In this document: positions 1-7,484 of the stretch, piece after piece
How positions within the stretch are numbered: position 1 is the stretch's first letter
How the letters are laid out: each line of letters begins with the position of its first letter
Origin: Paraburkholderia bannensis
Lineage (GTDB): Bacteria > Pseudomonadota > Gammaproteobacteria > Burkholderiales > Burkholderiaceae
Length of the DNA: 64,000 nucleotides
Assembly (NCBI RefSeq): GCF_014200455.1
Contig: NZ_JACHBW010000021.1
Location: 1 to 64,000, forward strand
Direction: 5' to 3'
Notes under the pieces: generated by a model
Seen by the model: the letters and a program-made list of their open reading frames with translations, nothing else
Told to the model about the DNA's origin: nothing
Databases searched by the model: none
Position numbers and translations under genes: made by a program

Positions 1-385
1 CATCGCCGCTTAAAAGCAGGGAAAAGATGCCGCCGGAGCGACCCGCCGTTTCTCGCGGCAGGCTTCGCTGCCGGTAAGGCTGAACAGCGAAGGGGGCGAA
101 TCTTAGCGCTACCCCGGCCAAGTCGCAAGGGATAGACGCAATCAGGTCGCACTCCCGGCCACCTCAAACGCCAGCCACCGCGCAATCCAACTTTTTTATC
201 TGATAGGAAACAATTAAGTCCGTCGAGAACCACAAACCGGACGATAACGGCGCCATCTGGCGACGTTCAAGTCTGTCGGGCCTTACTGGACGAGGGCTTC
301 CGCTGTCGTTTCTCCACATCACGGCGCCACCGAATCTTTGTAGACCACTTTGTGAGCCGCCACATGTAGTTCCCGTACCGCTGGC
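1..385. other. Non-coding stretch at the left edge
   Basis: I see no convincing gene here. A short hairpin (CGGCAG, loop gcttcg, CTGCCG) lies at 56-73 but has no T-run. The stretch lies downstream of the minus-strand lipoprotein gene that ends at 386, and may also hold control DNA for a gene outside the window. Confidence 0.5.
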
Positions 386-910
386 TTACCTGGCCAGCGT
401 AGAGGGGGTATCGGTTGCAGCTGTCGAATCAGGCTGAACCTTGGGCGTCGAGGTGGGAGCAGTCGTCTCGGCATCGTGAGCAATAGACGGCGTTACTGGC
501 TTGCCGAACGAGACCGTGATGTCGTCGGGGTACGCGAAAAGGCCCCCGTTAGCCCGGTCGATTCCCAACGTAATTGGCGTCAGAAGACCCAGCCAGGCTA
601 CGTCTCCGACGACTGCACCTGCGCGGGTTGAGGACTGCACTGAAGTAAGCGCCGGCTCTTCACCACCCTTCGTGCAATGAACGCTAAGGTCGTCCTTGCC
701 GCGATGCACCTTGACCTTGCCCGGCGTCACCACTTTGTAGGTTCCCTCCGAATTGGCCAGGACACAGTCCGCGCCGGTGACGTCCACGGAATCTTTTTGA
801 GTCTTCACCGACACGTTCTGCGTGGTACCGCCAGTGACAGTCGCACAGCCCGTAGTCAATGTGACAAGTCCAATCGACGCGACCAGCGCAGCGCATTGCA
901 CGTATTTCAT
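386..910 (-). CDS. Predicted lipoprotein, tandem paralogue A
   Basis: This 174-residue protein starts with a lipoprotein signal peptide: a positive start, a hydrophobic run, and a lipobox LTTGC with the acylated Cys near residue 22. The mature part begins ATVTGGTTQNVSVKTQK and has the pattern C-x-L-x-N followed by TPG-x-V-x-V-x-R and a second Cys, seen in a family of small proteobacterial lipoproteins of unknown function. A short hydrophobic stretch near residues 105-120 and a Thr/Pro/Ala-rich tail follow. The gene at 996-1523 encodes a clear paralogue with the same signal peptide and motifs, so this is a tandem duplication. The protein probably sits at the outer membrane. No function can be assigned. 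Confidence 0.8.
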   Translation of the reverse strand: MKYVQCAALVASIGLVTLTTGCATVTGGTTQNVSVKTQKDSVDVTGADCVLANSEGTYKVVTPGKVKVHRGKDDLSVHCTKGGEEPALTSVQSSTRAGAVVGDVAWLGLLTPITLGIDRANGGLFAYPDDITVSFGKPVTPSIAHDAETTAPTSTPKVQPDSTAATDTPSTLAR

Positions 911-995
911 GGGATTGGCCTGCTCTGTGTTTGCGTTGTTTTGATTTGCCCGTCCTATCGGTCATAAGAATTCGGGCGGCAAATGGGATATCCAG

Positions 996-1523
996 CTAGT
1001 TGGTTTGTGCAGGCGCTGGGTTGGTCAAGACCGTCGACTGAGTCGTAACCAGCGGTGTTGACGCGGCAAGAGGCACAGATGCACCGGCAACCGGTTGCTG
1101 CGCCTCAGGCTTTCCGAAAGAAACAGTGATGTCGTCTGGATAAGCCCACCACGCACCGGTAGCACGGTCGATGCCGCCAGTGACGAGCGTGCCGACGAAA
1201 CCGGTCATGAGGAGGTTACCGGCAAGCGCACCCTTGCGAGTTGATGACTGAACCGTAGTCGTCGCGTCCACATCTCCGGGCTTGTTGCACTTGATGTTCA
1301 GGTCATCTTTCTCGCGGCGCACCTTAACGTTGCCGGGCGTTGTTACCTCATACCTGCCGCCGGAATTGGTCAGTACGCAGTTTGCTCCCGCGACGTCAGT
1401 AGCAGCTTTTTGCGTTTTTACTGACACATTTTGCGTTGTTCCACCCGTGATGGTTGCGCATCCGGTAGCCATCGAAACAAGCCCAACTGAAGAAAGTAGC
1501 GCGGCGATTCGTATATATTTCAT
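996..1523 (-). CDS. Predicted lipoprotein, tandem paralogue B
   Basis: This 175-residue lipoprotein has lipobox MATGC near residue 22. It matches the protein at 386-910 over most of its length: ATITGGTTQNVSVKTQK after the lipobox, the C-x-L-x-N and TPG-x-V-x-V-R-R patterns, and YPDDITVSFGKP near the end. The middle (SSTRKGALAGN and a hydrophobic stretch) and the tail differ most. The two genes are 85 bp apart and co-oriented with the two exported-protein genes upstream, so they may be co-transcribed. The role is unknown; an envelope location is inferred from the signal peptide only. Confidence 0.8.
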   Translation of the reverse strand: MKYIRIAALLSSVGLVSMATGCATITGGTTQNVSVKTQKAATDVAGANCVLTNSGGRYEVTTPGNVKVRREKDDLNIKCNKPGDVDATTTVQSSTRKGALAGNLLMTGFVGTLVTGGIDRATGAWWAYPDDITVSFGKPEAQQPVAGASVPLAASTPLVTTQSTVLTNPAPAQTN

Positions 1524-1553
1524 GATTTTTACCGCCTCTTATTTCTGATACCG

Positions 1554-2189
1554 TCACATCCAATTGGCGTGACCGGTCATATCGAAGCCCGCGCATGAGC
1601 CGTCGACGTTGTCAAACGCAGACCTCGTCGACGGGTTGATACACGCGGTGAATGGCACTCGACGGCCATCGTCATAGGTGCGCACACAATTCGCGTTGAC
1701 GCACCGGGTCACCCATCGCTGCGGGGTAGGAGGAGTCAGGCGCCCATCGCTAAACACCTCGGCGGTATTGATGGGGCATCCCGTGCCATCGCGCTCGCAT
1801 CTTTGATATGCCGTCTCGATAGCCTCCTGCCGATCTGGCGAGAAGCCGGCTGCAATGCCGCCCGCGTCTGCGTGATAAATCGCCCACCACCCTTTCCGTT
1901 TGTCCGAGGCAAACACCTTGCATCCACCGGCCGACGCTCCGTCTCGTGAAGCACCTTCGCGGCAGGAAGTCATGGCGCAGCTCTTTGCGACCGCCACGGA
2001 TTTCTTGTCCGTGCACCAGTAGTACGCAATTCCTTCCGCAGTTTCAGACGTCGCAATTGCGCTCGCTGCGTGAGCCACGGCATGCGTCAGAAGCAAACCG
2101 ACTGCAAGTGCAATTCGAATGAAATATTTCACTTCGGCGGCAATGATTCGCAATGAAAGCGTGACCGATTGCATTACGGTTGAACCCAA
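1554..2189 (-). CDS. Exported DUF4189-like cysteine-rich protein
   Basis: The longest reading gives 211 residues from an ATG at 2189. A GTG at 2132 may be the true start: it begins VKYFIRIALAVGLLL, a normal signal peptide ending AHAAS, and resembles the MKY-x-RIA starts of the two downstream lipoproteins. The longer form adds about 19 residues that fit a signal peptide poorly. The mature part has a GWWAIYHADAGG motif followed by an Ala/Glu helix and Cys, which recalls DUF4189 domains of secreted bacterial proteins, and about ten cysteines, suggesting periplasmic disulphides. It lies between the lipoprotein genes and is probably co-transcribed. Function unknown. Confidence 0.65.
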   Translation of the reverse strand: MGSTVMQSVTLSLRIIAAEVKYFIRIALAVGLLLTHAVAHAASAIATSETAEGIAYYWCTDKKSVAVAKSCAMTSCREGASRDGASAGGCKVFASDKRKGWWAIYHADAGGIAAGFSPDRQEAIETAYQRCERDGTGCPINTAEVFSDGRLTPPTPQRWVTRCVNANCVRTYDDGRRVPFTACINPSTRSAFDNVDGSCAGFDMTGHANWM

Positions 2190-2216
2190 TCGGTCCGGAT
2201 TTTCTGTGACGGGGCG

Positions 2217-2903
2217 TCAGTGCGTGCCGAGCTTGTCCACCCACGGCAACTGGTCGCCGGCGATTTTGGGCTGACCTTCGATTTGCATGACCTGCGCGTG
2301 CGAAGCCGACGCAATGTTGCGAACCGTATCCACAATCGTTTTGTTCACCCACTGGTCGGGCGTGCCAACCAGGCTACCTGCGAGACCTTGCTCGAGACCC
2401 GACAGGCCGCCGGAATTTTTCTGGAATACACCGTAGACATCCAGCTGGTAGCCGCCCTTGTAGGCGTACAGGCAGCTGTAGAGATTGAGATTGTTGTATC
2501 CGGGAATAGCGCGCGTCGCCTTCGACGTCCAGACGGCACCGTCGCATTTCGCTATGCGCATTGTGGTACTGCCGGCCTGCGACTGTGCGGCTTGCAGAAA
2601 TGCGCCCATGCCGGTTCCGGCGAGCGCCGACGCCGCGTCGACGAGCTGGAATCTTCCCGGCTTTGCCGGGATATCCGTGGACATCATGAGCGGCCGGTTC
2701 TGCTGAATCCTGTTTGTGTTCTGGGCGAGCCCATCGGCAGCGGCCGTGGCTACCGTATCGATATCAGCCGACGTCTTGATGTCAAAGACATGGTACAGCT
2801 CGGTGGTCTCGCTACGGTCCGCAAGATACTGGTTGACACCGCCGCATGCGGTCAGTGCGAGCACGGGCGCAATGCCGGCAATCACAAGTCTCGTTCGCTT
2901 CAA
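2217..2903 (-). CDS. Predicted lipoprotein of unknown function
   Basis: This 228-residue protein has signal sequence MKRTRLVIAGIAPVLALTAC with lipobox LTAC and acylated Cys20, followed by GGVNQY. The rest is mostly soluble, with two central cysteines (AKCDG and YSCLY) that may pair. I recognise no family. It is the first gene of the minus-strand run of four exported proteins, with a 27-bp gap to the next gene, so one transcript is likely. It is probably anchored to the outer membrane; the function cannot be told from the sequence. Confidence 0.7.
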   Translation of the reverse strand: MKRTRLVIAGIAPVLALTACGGVNQYLADRSETTELYHVFDIKTSADIDTVATAAADGLAQNTNRIQQNRPLMMSTDIPAKPGRFQLVDAASALAGTGMGAFLQAAQSQAGSTTMRIAKCDGAVWTSKATRAIPGYNNLNLYSCLYAYKGGYQLDVYGVFQKNSGGLSGLEQGLAGSLVGTPDQWVNKTIVDTVRNIASASHAQVMQIEGQPKIAGDQLPWVDKLGTH

Positions 2904-3293
2904 TTCTTACCCCGTTTGGTGAAAAGCTCTCAGATTATTTTGGTCCGCCCATGCACCATGAAATCAGGGCGGCATGATGGATATCGGCATGCTATTTGTC
3001 AGACTTTAGGCCAACAGAGTCGCGGAAAGGAGGCGTGGGCCGAAACGCACCGTCTATCAAGCCGAGACTCAGTCCAGGGTATCTGGTTTTCCGCACGAGC
3101 AGAGTGACAGCACTGAGAATCAGGGGCGATGCGCGGTGCCGCGCTCTTGATGCTTCATCGTTAGCAGTTCGGTCACCAGAACGCCCACCTCGAATCTGAA
3201 GCAAAGTCGCGCCGGGCCGGGCATGGTGTGGCTATTCAGGTCATTACGCACACGTTCTGAACCGGGTGCTCGCTTGCCCATCGCCGTATCATC
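2904..3293. other. Intergenic region before the decayed SWIM gene
   Basis: About 390 bp with no convincing gene. Short open frames on both strands have no recognisable protein features. It should hold the promoter of the minus-strand lipoprotein run, but I cannot point to clear -35 and -10 boxes. Confidence 0.4.
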
Positions 3294-4072
3294 GTGCCTG
3301 TGCGCCGCCCGTCGCGGCATTTCCCGTCTTTCACCAGTCACGCGACGTCCAAGTCTGCAAAGCTTTCCGAAGTTCTCACGCTTGCCGAAGTCCAGTCGCT
3401 GGCCGACACGAAAACGTTTGTGCGCGGCAAGCCCTATTTCCACGATGGCGCCGTCTCCCGTCTGGACGAGCGCGACGAATCGGTTCGTGCGACCGTGCAC
3501 GGCACGCACAGGTACCGAGTCGAACTCGCCGTTGACAATGGCGAACTCGTATACGACGGCAACTACCCCGTGGGCGACGACGGCGTCATCTTCAAGCACG
3601 CTGTTGCCGTTGCGCTCTCCTGGCTCGAAAACTACGGTGAAGAGGTGTTTCACGCCGATGAGCCAGCGCCGGGGAAGCCGCGCAAGAAGCGGAAAACCTA
3701 CGAGGAAGTCATTCGGGGATATCTGGCGACGTTAGGCAGGGACGCGCTTCAGGAATTGTTGATGGACGCCGTCGAACAGGACGTTGCTCTGCGCGACAAG
3801 CTGCTGCTCGCCGCGCGCGCGGCGGGGCCTCCGACCTGCGCGGCATGAAGGCCGCCGTCAAACAGGCGACGCGCATTTCACGCCCGCTGGACTGGTGCGA
3901 GTCTGGTGCGTACGGCGACGGGCCGATGTCGCTGGCCGACATGCTGCGGCAAAGACTTTCCGGACCTCACGCCGCGCAGGTGGTCGAGCTATGCGAGCTG
4001 GCGATTGCCGGTGCGGAAAAGAGTCTCGAACAGATTGACGACCCCGATGGCGAGGTGATGCCGGCGATTCTG
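3294..4072 (+). pseudogene. Decayed SWIM zinc-finger gene, frameshifted, all Zn cysteines lost
   Basis: The first frame (GTG at 3294 to 3848, 184 residues) reads as a SWIM-domain protein: RGKPYFHDGAVSRL, then YRVEL, then YPVGDDGVIFKHAVAVALSW. The SWIM zinc motif is normally C-x-C-P...C-K-H. Here the three cysteines are read as Gly, Tyr and Phe, each one base away from a TGC codon, and only the His remains. The protein then stops at 3848. The family's next segment continues in another frame as GASDLRG followed by KAAVKQATRISRPLDW, so there is a frameshift near 3815-3830. Similarity appears to fade after about 4072, where the usual C-terminal part is missing. Members normally bind zinc and may contact DNA or protein; this copy is very probably non-functional. 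Confidence 0.7.
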
Positions 4073-4154
4073 CGGCGCAGCGAATTCGACAAGGCCGATG
4101 CGTCCGCGCGGCGTCGTTTCGAGATGCATCCGACGGCTGCCTGCCGACAAGTTC

Positions 4155-4352
4155 CTAAATACGTCCCGTCTCAGTCGTCCCTGCCATGGCGACCGGGTCG
4201 AACGTCACTATCGGCGAACTGACGCGCCCCGAGCGGTCAAACATATCCACGCCAACAAAATGCCGGCTTCCGTCCTCGGTCTCGAAAACGCGCCATCGAG
4301 ACAATGGAATCCTCCGCAATTCGGAAACAGCACGGGGTCTCCAGACGGGCAT
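4155..4352 (-). pseudogene. Possible fragment of a small conserved protein
   Basis: This frame of 65 residues contains WRVFETEDGSRHFVGVDM and GRVSSPIVTFD, which read like real protein sequence and recall a small family of uncharacterised proteins often found near mobile DNA in Burkholderia. It stops soon after TETGRI, earlier than I would expect for that family, so it may be truncated. The family resemblance is from memory and unverified; the frame could be chance. Confidence 0.3.
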
Positions 4353-4847
4353 CGCAATCTCCTGTGAGCGCTAAAAACCTATCTATCCTCTCGACCTGAC
4401 GGGACTACGTGCAAGCTCAACGATGTCCCGACCTGCGCATACCTTGACCGCAGCATGGTCGCGCAACGTCCTGCAACCCACTCTCCGCTTATACAGCAAG
4501 CGAAGCTGCGGAAGCCTTGTCTAAAGAACCGCATGGCATAGCGGCAGCGTACTTCGCAGATACTATTGAGACAGTGCCTTGAGCTGGCTAATGCCGCCTT
4601 CGCAGCCAACCTCCTGCACCTCTCTCAGCAGCACAGTCGCAGGAATCCAATGCAGCCCGTCAGGTATCTGCCGAGAGAATAAAAACTATTTATATATAAT
4701 TCCCATAGCCATAAACTAATGCGTCCGTTGTTCTCGGGTTAAGGCTATCTACGGTCACGGTCCAAGCCCCGACAAACCTTATCGTCGTCCGACAGACTTA
4801 ATCGTTTCCTATCAGTATCAACCCTATTGCAATCAGTGCCATCGCCC

Positions 4848-4867
4848 ATATCGTAGATTTGCGATAT
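4848..4867. promoter_or_regulatory. Candidate operator upstream of the ArsR-type regulator
   Basis: An inverted repeat ATATCG-N8-CGATAT lies about 30 bp before the regulator start and overlaps a TATACAAT stretch that could be a -10 box. Its place fits an autoregulatory ArsR-type operator. No -35 box is clear. Confidence 0.3.
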
Positions 4868-4896
4868 ACAATTCGCACAGTAACGATGTAAACCCC

Positions 4897-5217
4897 ATGA
4901 ACATCCCACAACCTCCAGCCATCGACCTCGACGCAATCTACAAAGCGCTCGCCAATCCCGTGCGCCGCGAGATCCTCGCTTGCCTGCGTGAGCCGCAACT
5001 CCATTTCGCCGATCAAGCCCTCCCGCTCGACCACGGCGTCTGTGCGGGACGGCTCGACGCACACTGCGGGCTATCTCAATCGACGGTCTCCGCGCATCTG
5101 GCCGCATTGCAGAAAGCCGGGCTCGTCACGTCGAAGCGGGTTGGCCAATGGGTGTTCTTCAAGCGCAACGAGCCGGTCATCGAGGCGTTTCTCGCCCATA
5201 TGCACCAGCAGTTGTGA
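4897..5217 (+). CDS. ArsR/SmtB-family transcriptional regulator
   Basis: This 106-residue winged-helix protein has the ArsR layout: DLDAIYKALANPVRREILACL at the start, recognition helix LSQSTVSAHLAALQKAGLV, then the wing KRVGQWVFFKRNE. It lacks the ELCVCDL metal-site motif of classic ArsR proteins. It has three cysteines (Cys29 region, GVCAG and HCGLSQ), one next to the recognition helix. The gene lies 79 bp upstream of an OYE-family ene-reductase on the same strand, and such pairs are common. It probably represses that gene until a ligand or electrophile is sensed; the inducer is inferred, not shown. Confidence 0.85.
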   Translation: MNIPQPPAIDLDAIYKALANPVRREILACLREPQLHFADQALPLDHGVCAGRLDAHCGLSQSTVSAHLAALQKAGLVTSKRVGQWVFFKRNEPVIEAFLAHMHQQL

Positions 5218-5296
5218 CGGCACGCATCGTCGGAAACTCCGGTTCATTCCCTTTACGCTTCAAGGCTGCGGGCCGCGCCCGCTACAAGGTACTCAC

Positions 5297-6361
5297 ATGC
5301 CAACGCTTTTCGACCCCATTCAGATCGGCGCTCTCACGCTCCCTAACCGCGTCATCATGGCGCCGCTCACCCGTCAGCGCGCCGGCGAGGCACGCCAGCC
5401 CAACGCACTGATGGCGAAGTACTACGCCGAACGCGCGGGCGCCGGCCTCATTGTCAGCGAAGCAACGTCGGTGACGCCGCAAGGCGTCGGCTACGCAGAA
5501 ACGCCGGGCATCTGGTCGCAAGAGCAGGTCGAAGGCTGGAAGCTCGTCACCGAAGCCGTGCACGCCGCCGGCGGGCGCATCTTCCTGCAGTTGTGGCACG
5601 TGGGCCGCATTTCGGACCCGATCTTCCTCGATGGCGAACTACCTGTCGCCCCCAGCGCGATTGCCGCAGCAGGCTTCGTGAGCCTCGTGCGCCCGCAGCG
5701 CGCATTTGTGACCCCGCGCGCGCTCGAATCCGATGAAATCGCCGGGATCGTCGCCGCTTACCGCCAGGGCGCGCTCAACGCGAAGGCTGCGGGCTTCGAC
5801 GGCGTTGAAGTTCACGGCGCGAACGGCTACCTGCTCGATCAATTCCTGCAGGACAGCACCAACAAGCGCACCGATGCCTACGGCGGCCCGATCGAAAACC
5901 GCGCACGCCTGCTGCTCGAAGTGACCGACGCCTGTATCGACGTGTGGGGCGCGGATCGCGTCGGCGTTCATATCGCGCCGCGCGGCGATGCTCACACGAT
6001 GGGCGATTCGAACCCGGCCGCAACCTTCGGCTACGTCGCGCGCGAACTCGGCAAGCGCAAGATCGCCTTCCTCTTCGCTCGCGAATCGCTTGGCGACAAT
6101 CGCCTCGGACCGCAATTGAAGGCCGAGTTCGGCGGCCCGTACATCGCGAACGAGAAGTTCACGCTGGAATCGGCGCAAAAAGTACTGGCAGATGGCGAAG
6201 CCGATGCCGTCGCCTGGGGTCAACTCTTCATTGCGAATCCGGATCTGGTGCGCCGTTTCGAACTGAACGCGCCGCTCAACGAGCCGAATCCGTCGACCTA
6301 CTACGCGCGCGGCGAAACGGGCTACACCGATTACCCCGCGCTCGAAGAAGACCTCGCGTAA
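5297..6361 (+). CDS. OYE-family ene-reductase (NemA/xenobiotic reductase type)
   Basis: This 354-residue protein matches Old Yellow Enzyme reductases, FMN proteins that use NAD(P)H to reduce activated C=C bonds and nitro compounds. Seen: start LFDPIQIGALTLPNRVIMAP with the TRQRA loop, the flavin and substrate segment LQLWHVGRISDP, the motif EVHGANGYLLDQFL, then R-x-DAYGG and late phosphate-binding ADAVAWGQLFIANPDL. The ATG at 5297 is chosen because it begins the family's conserved N terminus; a longer in-frame opening from 4988 overlaps the regulator and lacks family sequence. A hairpin terminator follows at 6434. With the ArsR-type regulator upstream it may form an electrophile-responsive unit. 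Confidence 0.9.
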   Translation: MPTLFDPIQIGALTLPNRVIMAPLTRQRAGEARQPNALMAKYYAERAGAGLIVSEATSVTPQGVGYAETPGIWSQEQVEGWKLVTEAVHAAGGRIFLQLWHVGRISDPIFLDGELPVAPSAIAAAGFVSLVRPQRAFVTPRALESDEIAGIVAAYRQGALNAKAAGFDGVEVHGANGYLLDQFLQDSTNKRTDAYGGPIENRARLLLEVTDACIDVWGADRVGVHIAPRGDAHTMGDSNPAATFGYVARELGKRKIAFLFARESLGDNRLGPQLKAEFGGPYIANEKFTLESAQKVLADGEADAVAWGQLFIANPDLVRRFELNAPLNEPNPSTYYARGETGYTDYPALEEDLA

Positions 6362-6433
6362 CGCGTCGAGCGCGGCGTCCAACGCGTAACCCGCGAACTA
6401 CCCACTATCCAGGTAGCGCGGTATCGCCCTGAA

Positions 6434-6476
6434 ACAGAGCCCCGGCCAAGGCAATCGCCTTCGCCAGGGCTCTTTC
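6434..6476 (+). terminator. Intrinsic terminator after the ene-reductase
   Basis: A long hairpin has outer arms AGAGCCC (6436-6442) and GGGCTCT (6467-6473), with an inner AAGGC-aatc-GCCTT stem, followed by a short T-rich end (TTC). It lies 75 bp after the ene-reductase stop. Confidence 0.6.
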
Positions 6477-6624
6477 ATGCGAAGCGGCGTATTCGACAGA
6501 ACTAAGCACAAGCCCCATTTCGTTCAGCGTGTTCCCGATAGGACGTTTCAATTGGCATCGCAAGCTGAGGTGTCCTTGAATTCGAATCCTGTCTGCCCGC
6601 CCACCCGCTGACCGGAGGACCGTC

Positions 6625-6822
6625 ATGCCGCAAGTCGACGCCGCGCAAATCGTTCACAGCATTGCCGAAGAGACTCACACGCCTGAGGAAACGGTAGCCC
6701 GCATCTACGCCGACGCACTCGATCAATACCGCGCCGACGCGCGCATTCACGACTATCTCCCGCTATTCGCGGCACGCAAGGTACGCGCGACGCTGCGGCA
6801 AAACGGCACAGACACGCACTGA
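6625..6822 (+). CDS. DUF3562 small protein
   Basis: This 65-residue soluble protein carries a helical domain with SIAEETHTPEETVARIY and a run of acidic and Arg residues up to FAARKVRATL. This fits DUF3562, a short family seen mainly in Burkholderiaceae and of unknown role. A GGAGG ribosome site (6613-6617) lies 7 bases before the ATG. It stands alone between the terminator at 6434 and the one at 7020, so it is probably monocistronic. Confidence 0.75.
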   Translation: MPQVDAAQIVHSIAEETHTPEETVARIYADALDQYRADARIHDYLPLFAARKVRATLRQNGTDTH

Positions 6823-7019
6823 AATCGCGCCGGATTCCCAGGGAATCCGCACCGCCCGGCCCGTCTCTTCCGATCCACCTGGTTGCAGCGTCCCGCACGG
6901 ATTTGCAGTCCGCGCGGGCGTCTGCGCGCGCGAAAGTCCTTGCTGACAGGGCTTAAGCGCCCTGGCGCTTTTAAGGCTGGTTTAATTCTTCGCTGCAACC
7001 ATACGCTCACCCCTGTTGA

Positions 7020-7047
7020 GCCGCCGGAACATCGGCGGCGTTTTTTT
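7020..7047 (+). terminator. Intrinsic terminator
   Basis: GCCGCCG, loop gaacat, CGGCGGC, then seven T. This is a textbook rho-independent terminator about 200 bp after the DUF3562 gene. Confidence 0.85.
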
Positions 7048-7075
7048 AAGCGGTTAGTCGAGGAGGAGCGAAGCC

Positions 7076-7402
7076 ATGATGGAAGACAACGACGTGCTGG
7101 TGCACCTGCAGTCCCTGCTGCGCGACGGCTCGACGACTCGCGTGGCGTCGTGCCGCGTCTCGACGCCGTTGCAGCATCCCTGGGGCCGCGCCTACCGGCT
7201 GGTCGAATGGACCACCCCGCTTGACGACGGCGCGCGCCGCCAGGTCGTGCCGGCAGAAAGTTCGGCGTTCGAAATTGCGAGGCTCGTCGCGGAGCATGTG
7301 CCCGGTCGCCGGATTCTGCTCAATGGCGAACCCGTCGACGCAGAACGCCCGCGCACGCGACGTCGCGCACGCAGCAGCGCAAGCGCACGCGCCATTCGCT
7401 AG
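7076..7402 (+). CDS. Hypothetical protein with basic tail
   Basis: This 108-residue protein is soluble. The middle reads as a small beta-rich fold (RVASCRVSTPLQHPWGRAYRLVEW), followed by an acidic helix and a strongly basic Arg/Ser/Ala tail. An AGGAGG-like site (GAGGAGCG) lies 6-8 bases before the ATG, supporting this start. I recognise no family. It follows the terminator at 7020, so it has its own promoter or is read alone, and it converges with the DapA-like gene. Confidence 0.55.
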   Translation: MMEDNDVLVHLQSLLRDGSTTRVASCRVSTPLQHPWGRAYRLVEWTTPLDDGARRQVVPAESSAFEIARLVAEHVPGRRILLNGEPVDAERPRTRRRARSSASARAIR

Positions 7403-7422
7403 CCGCGCGCGGCCACAGCCGA

Positions 7423-7440
7423 TCGATCGTCGACGATCGA
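7423..7440. repeat. Perfect 18-bp palindrome
   Basis: TCGATCGTCGACGATCGA is its own reverse complement. It lies between two convergent genes and next to a GC-rich hairpin. It could be a protein-binding site or part of a larger terminator structure. Confidence 0.45.
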
Positions 7441-7477
7441 AGCGCGGCGCGTCCCGTCATCCGGGCGCGCCGCGCTT
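7440..7477. terminator. GC-rich hairpin between convergent genes
   Basis: Arms AAGCGCGGCGCG (7440-7451) and CGCGCCGCGCTT (7466-7477) enclose a 14-base loop. It has no T-run, but its place between the converging genes ending at 7402 and 7485 suggests a two-way terminator. Confidence 0.5.
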
Positions 7478-7484
7478 GACCATT

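Larger units (their letters stand above)
4073..4896. other. Gene-poor, decayed region
   Basis: The frame of the SWIM remnant continues to 4222 without recognisable family sequence. A possible gene fragment lies on the minus strand at 4155-4352. The rest, including an AT-rich patch near 4680-4705, has no supported gene. The lower GC and broken genes suggest old rearrangement or transferred DNA, but I see no transposase, integrase or clear direct repeats. Confidence 0.45.

Noticed and set aside
4379..4609. 76-codon minus-strand frame in the decayed region
   Set aside because: No ribosome site, no recognisable motif and odd residue content for this genome.
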